NCBI GenBank assembly: GCA_037349315.1
Contig: JBAIAC010000023.1
Coordinates: 31,286,501 to 31,350,500, forward strand
Origin: Chelydra serpentina
Lineage: Eukaryota; Chordata; Testudines; Chelydridae
Direction of reading: 5' to 3'
DNA: 64,000 nucleotides
The translations under genes were made by a program, and so were the position numbers. The notes under the pieces were generated by a model, which saw only the letters and a list, made by a program, of their open reading frames with translations, made no database searches and was not told the DNA's origin. This document shows, piece by piece, positions 58,705-64,000 of the stretch. The number at the start of each line of letters is the position of its first letter. Position 1 is the stretch's first letter.

Positions 58705-60128
58705 GTGTGTGTACAGTTTCCCCCCACCCCAGCTGGGCCTCACTCAGCTGGCTCCACCGCTTGGGGGATGGGCAGGCGGGACTGACTCGACCAGTCTTGG
58801 GGGGCTGCGGGAGCGGACGGGACTAAATCGCCCAGCTCCCGAGGGGTGGTGGCAGCGGCAGACAGGACGGAACCAACCACCCCGGGGTAGATGTAGACAG
58901 GGCCGCGTCAGCCGCTCCTTCGAAGTGACCGGTTCTGGCCGAGCCAGCCGGCTCGGAGTAGGGCGGGGGCTGACGTGGGGGGAGAGAATTGGGGATGCGA
59001 CCGAACCATTGGCTGGGGGGGACGGGACCGAACCGAACCAAGTAACTGTGGGGGCCGGGCACTGGGCAAAGGAACCGCCCCAGGCAGCTTACTGAGGAGC
59101 GGGGGTAGAGTGGAGTCGCCTGGGAGGGCGGATGGGACGGGGCAGGGGCCCCCTTATTCCTCCCCGCTGCCATAGAATCAAATAGCAGCAGCGCTGGGCC
59201 CTTGCGGCTCGACTGAGCCGCGTCTACGCTGGGCACTTGGCTCTCCTTCCCCACCGCTGGGTCAGGGGCAGCCCTGCCTAGGGCTGCCCGGCCCACGGGG
59301 GGAGGGGGCACTGTCTACTTGAGGTTGAGGCTGCTTGCCAGGAGTAATTAAAAGAGTGAGATGCATCCCCCCTGGCACCTGTGCTGGCTTTATACAGGTG
59401 TTTTCCTTTCGGTCTTGTTGCTGTGTGAGTGACCCACACAAACAGCGGCTACTGACAGCAAAGTAGGAAGAGTGCCTAGCCAGGGCACTCAGGTATAGCC
59501 AGGGAAAGTGATTAAAAAAAAAAGTTGATAAGATCTCTGATCTTCACAGCGCTCCTGCGACATAGCTATAAGTAAACATTTCCCCCCTTGTATACCTGGA
59601 GAAAGTTATGCACAAAGAGGTTGAGTCTTGCCAAAAGCCACATTGTTGCAGATCTGGCACTAGAACTCAATAGGTCCTAGTAACCACTCCCATGATCTGT
59701 CCAATGGGAAAAATCTGTTTCTGTAGGGAGATACTCCACCAATTAGAAACTGTAATGTTATTTTACATGTTACAGGACCATTTCTGTAGAAGCATCAGGC
59801 TGATAGACTTGGACCAATGAATGATTCACCTAGTGTTCAGATTTCAGAGACAGAGGGAAATTTATATATATACACACACATACACACTGTGTCCTTTTCC
59901 TTCCTACACCTTATCTCTGTATGCATTAAGACTAACAGGTCCCACACAGAGGGATCCAATGCTCCGTTTCTCACTGTTTTTTATATTTTGTACAAAGGAC
60001 ACTATATTAAAGTGAGTTGCACTGCAATGATCATCATGCTAACAGTATAGGACACACTGTCCCACTTAACTTACTGTGTTTGAAATACATGAAATTACAG
60101 TTGTAAATAAGTTCCTCTGCTTCTTTAG
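58705..60128 (+). other. MYNN: MYNN intron 1
   Basis: Inferred intron from the GTGTGT donor (58705) to the polypyrimidine/AG acceptor gcttctttag ending at 60128. The first 600 bp continue the CpG island. A MIR lies at 59535-59700. Confidence 0.65.
59535..59700 (-). mobile_element. MIR SINE (diverged)
   Basis: Reverse MIR: agaaagttatgcacaaagag, gttgagtcttgccaaaagcc, then agatctggcactagaactca. Confidence 0.6.
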
Positions 60129-60155
60129 GCCAAGACGCTCCATTCCTCTACCAAA

Positions 60156-60421
60156 ATGCAGTATTCCCATCACTGTGAGCACCTTCTAGAGAGACTGAAC
60201 AAGCAGCGAGAGGCAGGCTTCCTTTGTGACTGCACGGTAGTCATTGGTGAATTCCAGTTCAAAGCTCACAGAAATGTGCTTGCCTCCTTCAGCGAGTACT
60301 TTGGTGCATTTTACAGGGATGCCTCTGACAGTAATGTGGTTTTGGATCAGACACAAGTGAAGGCTGATGGATTTCAGAAACTCCTGGAGTTTATATACAC
60401 GGGAAACTTAAACCTTGACAG
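60156..60421 (+). CDS. MYNN: MYNN (myoneurin) first coding exon, BTB domain N-terminus
   Basis: ATG at 60156, 27 bp after the acceptor at 60128. It encodes 88 codons plus two bases: MQYSHHCEHLLERLNKQREA, then a BTB/POZ core with GFLCDCTVVIGEFQFKAHRN, VLASFSEYFGAFYRD and FQKLLEFIYTGNLNLD, ending at a CAG/GTAACA donor (60422). This is nearly identical to the myoneurin N-terminus. Myoneurin is a nuclear BTB-C2H2 zinc-finger transcription factor; the BTB domain mediates dimerisation and corepressor contact. The C-terminal BTB helices and all zinc fingers are in exons beyond the window. The exon end after LNLD and phase 2 fit the vertebrate gene. The frame runs only one codon past the donor before a stop, supporting splicing. 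Confidence 0.96.
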
Positions 60422-60840
60422 GTAACATAACACCCCCCCCCCCCTTTTTTTAAGGGGACTTATCCAGTACTGATTTCGTTGCCATAAATTATGGAAGAAC
60501 ACATTTAATTTCAGATACAGTACATACCAAAGAATAAAGCTGTCTACATGGCTTTTAAAATACTTCCATGCATATAAACCAACTAGGATTCCTTTATTAT
60601 TTTCTATTCTAAGTGTGTAATAGTGTCTAACCTGTTAAAACTGAAATTGGTTTCCTATTTTCTCTCTTGCTAAGGTATCTAAACTCATTATTAGCTTTTA
60701 TAATTGCTGTCACCTAATTATTTTTCAGATTGAGTTGCTGTCGTTCTCTCTGTCTCCTCACCCATTCATCTAGGCTCAATTTCTACACCAAAGTCTTTCT
60801 TTATATGTGTGCCAGACTCACCTTGGCGACACTGATCTCA

Positions 60841-61155
<315 letters not shown>

Positions 61156-62275
61156 AGGCATGTGTTCTCTAATTACCTTCTCAGGGTAGTAACTAGAATC
61201 AACTTTCCATAGTGTCTATATAAATCTTCTCCAAACTATATTTGGTCAAATGACTTGCTGGTAGGAGTTTTCATATTTGTGACTCTTGCTCTCTGGATTG
61301 AGATTTAAAAAGATATCCTACTTAATTTCTGGGAAGAGAAGGATAACCCCCACAGTAATGTTGATTGTACAGGATCCCATTTTTCCTCATATACATAGAC
61401 AGACCTAGCTGCCTAAGCAGGAAAGGCAAATACCAAAGTTTGAGAGAAGATGTAACAGGGCTTACCACCACTCTCCTGTAACCAACCAAGATGGCTAGTC
61501 TTCCCTCAGTTTCTCCTACAATCTCCAGGGCTGAGTGAGTTGCCCATCTTTGCCTCCATGGATCACCCTGAAGGTCACCTTTCCCCACCCAGGGAAGGAC
61601 TATTGTCCTTCTATGTCTAAGTGAAGCCCTGCTTCTAGGTATAAGTTTATTAATAGAATTTCAACCTTCAGCAAATCCCTCTGAGTAATACAGTTCTCAA
61701 AACCCCCAAAATAAGGCAGGTGGAGGATTGCTGCATTTCAAACTCTACACCTGGCTACCCACCCAAGAGTAAACAGTCCCTCTTCTCCAATTCCTATGCG
61801 CAGGCTGCCACATCTCTGAAGGACTCTCCACAGTGTTTCATTCCCCAGGCTCCTTTGTTTGCAAGTCCTACCCCTTCTTATGGGAACTTCCCTCTTGAAT
61901 CAATTCTCTAGTTCATGGGCTTTGCCTACCCTGACTGAGTTAGTTCTTCCCCTTTACCTTGAGGCTTCTATATGAGTCCTCTGTTTCTCAGGGTTTCCTC
62001 ATCTGGCCAGTTCTTTCCAACAGCTCCCATCTACTTCACTTTCCCAACAGTTTTCTGCATTTCTTTCTTTTCACAAGAAGCTCCCAGCTATCACTGTCTT
62101 ATGTAGCACTTTCCAAGTAACTCTTACATACCCCTTTTCTCAACTGCTGCCATGGTCTATATAGAGGCAAGGTGTCTTCTGTCAGGCCCTGTTGGGAGGC
62201 AGCTAACTAGTCACAGGTGAACTGGATCCATTTCCTCTTAAAGGGGCCATTCACCCTGTGATAGATAGTTTAGGG

Positions 62276-62609
62276 CAGGGATTGGCAACCTTTGGCACGC
62301 AGCCCAGCAGGGTAAGCCCCCTGGCGGGCCAGGTCGGCTTGTTTACCTGAAGTGTCCGCAGGTTCAGCCGATCGCAGCTCCCACTGGCTGTGGTTCACCG
62401 TCCCAGGCCAATTGGGGCTGCGGGAAGCAGCGCAGGCAAAGGATGTGCTGGCCACCGCTTCCCGCAGCCCCCATTGGCCTAGAGAAGCGAACTGCAGCCA
62501 GTGGGAGCCGTGATCGGCCGAACCTGAGGATGTGGCAGGTCAACAAACCGGCCCGTACCGCCAGGGGGCTTACCCTGGCAGGCTGTGGGCCAAAGGTTGC
62601 AAATCCCTG
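62276..62609. mobile_element. hAT MITE with long palindromic interior
   Basis: 334 bp, ends CAGGGATTGGCAACCTTTGG and ccaaaggttgcaaatccctg, flanked by perfect 8-bp duplications gtttaggg at 62268-62275 and 62610-62617. Almost the whole element is an imperfect inverted repeat: taagccccctggcgg versus ccgccagggggctta, and cccactggct versus agccagtggg. It is a typical hAT non-autonomous element. The 8-bp duplication is intact, suggesting moderate age. Confidence 0.93.
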
Positions 62610-64000
62610 GTTTAGGGACACCCATCAATTCAAAAATTGCACTTCTGTATGAATTTGTTTTACCTGTTACTGTTAAAAGTAACACCTCTTATTACTGTAT
62701 CCAAAAGTGATTTGAGAACAAATATTTCTCCATCTTTTTAGTTATTAACTTTGTGCACTTTACATCACTTTGTGTGTAGTCAGTTTTTCCTGTTCATGTG
62801 GGGAAAGAAAATAATTGCTTTCTGCTCTGCTACGCAGAGGTAGTTAAAGGATTGGAGCCATAAACAATTTCACTCTGCAATCAGTGCTTGAGAGGAAAAC
62901 TTGTATAATACACGGTATTCTAATCACTACCTCTGAGTACCAAAAATAGCAGGTTTTAGTTATTTGGGCTCTGATCCTGCAATTGGATCCACTCTGGCAG
63001 AAACTGAATGTAAAACTGTTAGTACAGCATCTTGGTTGCACAAATAAAATGACAAGAAGTCAGGCAATGTAAGAGCATCATTAGTTCTGCCACACTACAC
63101 ATATGCAGTATAGTGGGCGTTACCAAAAATATGTATTTTTTACAGCACCACTGTATTTACTTTTTATACCTTTGTATTTTTGGTAGTCCCTATTAGACCA
63201 GGATATATCTCATGTACCATGATAAATGTCTAGTTTTTAATAGTTTCCATGGTATTTTCTATTCTTTGTGTATCTTTAATACATATTTTTGTGGTAAAAT
63301 CATGTATCTTACGTATAATAAAATTTAATGTTCTATCAGCAATGCAGACAAGTTAACACAATAGGTGGAACCTTAGTTTTGTATTTCCTGGCTTGTTGTG
63401 ATTTGAACTGTGCAACCCTAATGCTGAACTAACTTAGGGGCTTGTGTTGAAGATATTATTCTGTAGTTAATATTTAACTTTCTAAGCTATTAACATCAAT
63501 TATTGCAGTTTTTCTTTAAGAAAGTGCTTTTACAAACCATTGCAACATCCTTAGAATGCTTCTGTAACAGCTGGCCTTGCCCTTAATGAAGAGAGGTAAA
63601 GAGAGAGGAAGAGGAGAAAATAGATGGACAAGAAGAAAGGCAGGAAAGAAAGACAGATAAGAAAGCAGAATGGGAAGGAGATAAGAAAAAAGGGGTTGAA
63701 AGAACACTTGTGGTAAATTCTGTTTTACTCACTTTAGTATTGCATATTATTTCACATGAAGAAATATTCAGAATATCAAAACTTGGGCTGACCTTCTGAA
63801 CGTCACTGCTTTTCTCTTTTTTTAATCATTTTTTCCCTTTTGCATTTATACTGAATCCATATAAGCTTATACCAAGGTGATCTGTATCATTCTTAGTCAT
63901 TTTATTGTACTGAAAGTAATTGCTTTGTATATTGTGTTGATGGAGAATAGCTTTGTTATTTAAAATCTGTTCTTTGGGTAACCTATTACAATAATAAAAT

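Overview
This window is nuclear DNA of an amniote, most likely a cryptodiran turtle. The taxon call rests on a tRNA-headed SINE with a CR1-like tail of the turtle Cry/TortSINE type (about 43.02-43.20 kb), a degenerate DIRS tyrosine-recombinase retrotransposon, abundant MIR and L3/CR1 fragments, and hAT-type non-autonomous elements of kinds common in turtle genomes. Genes have spliceosomal introns and CpG-rich promoters. Most open frames in the window are chance.

Four genes form the conserved vertebrate block MECOM - TERC - ACTRT3 - MYNN (human 3q26.2), in the human order and orientation. (1) The first coding exon of MECOM (the MDS1 start, 12 codons plus 1 nt) lies on the minus strand at 5263-5299 in a CpG island. 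Bases 1-5262 are the start of its intron 1. (2) About 41 kb without protein genes follows. Its first 11 kb is almost free of recognisable repeats and looks regulatory; the rest is a graveyard of transposable elements. (3) TERC, the telomerase RNA gene, lies on the minus strand at about 46381-46789. It has a template, pseudoknot, CR4/CR5, H box, ACA box, and a TATA/CCAAT promoter. A G-rich minisatellite of about 46-bp units lies about 195 bp beyond its 3' end. (4) ACTRT3, a two-exon actin-related gene, lies on the minus strand (47765-48683 and 52962-53164). (5) The promoter and BTB-domain exon of MYNN lie on the plus strand (promoter about 58.6 kb, coding 60156-60421). The window ends in MYNN intron 2. 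An intact-looking tRNA-Val(AAC) gene sits between ACTRT3 and MYNN at 56046-56118.

Mobile DNA is dense from 11 kb onward. Several insertions can be delimited by target-site duplications. There are two solo LTRs with 5-bp duplications, one nested in the DIRS relic. Two hAT elements have 8-bp duplications. Three copies of a short element are flanked by 11-13 bp duplications; one copy is an inverted pair later split by a hAT insertion. A perfect 81-bp-arm palindrome beside a 107-bp TA tract lies in MYNN intron 2.

The genes share a neighbourhood, not a pathway: MECOM is a transcription factor, TERC the telomerase RNA, ACTRT3 a sperm-head actin relative, and MYNN a BTB zinc-finger factor. The most valuable items are the complete TERC with its structured downstream minisatellite, the MECOM micro-exon, and the short element with long duplications and a hammerhead-like core.
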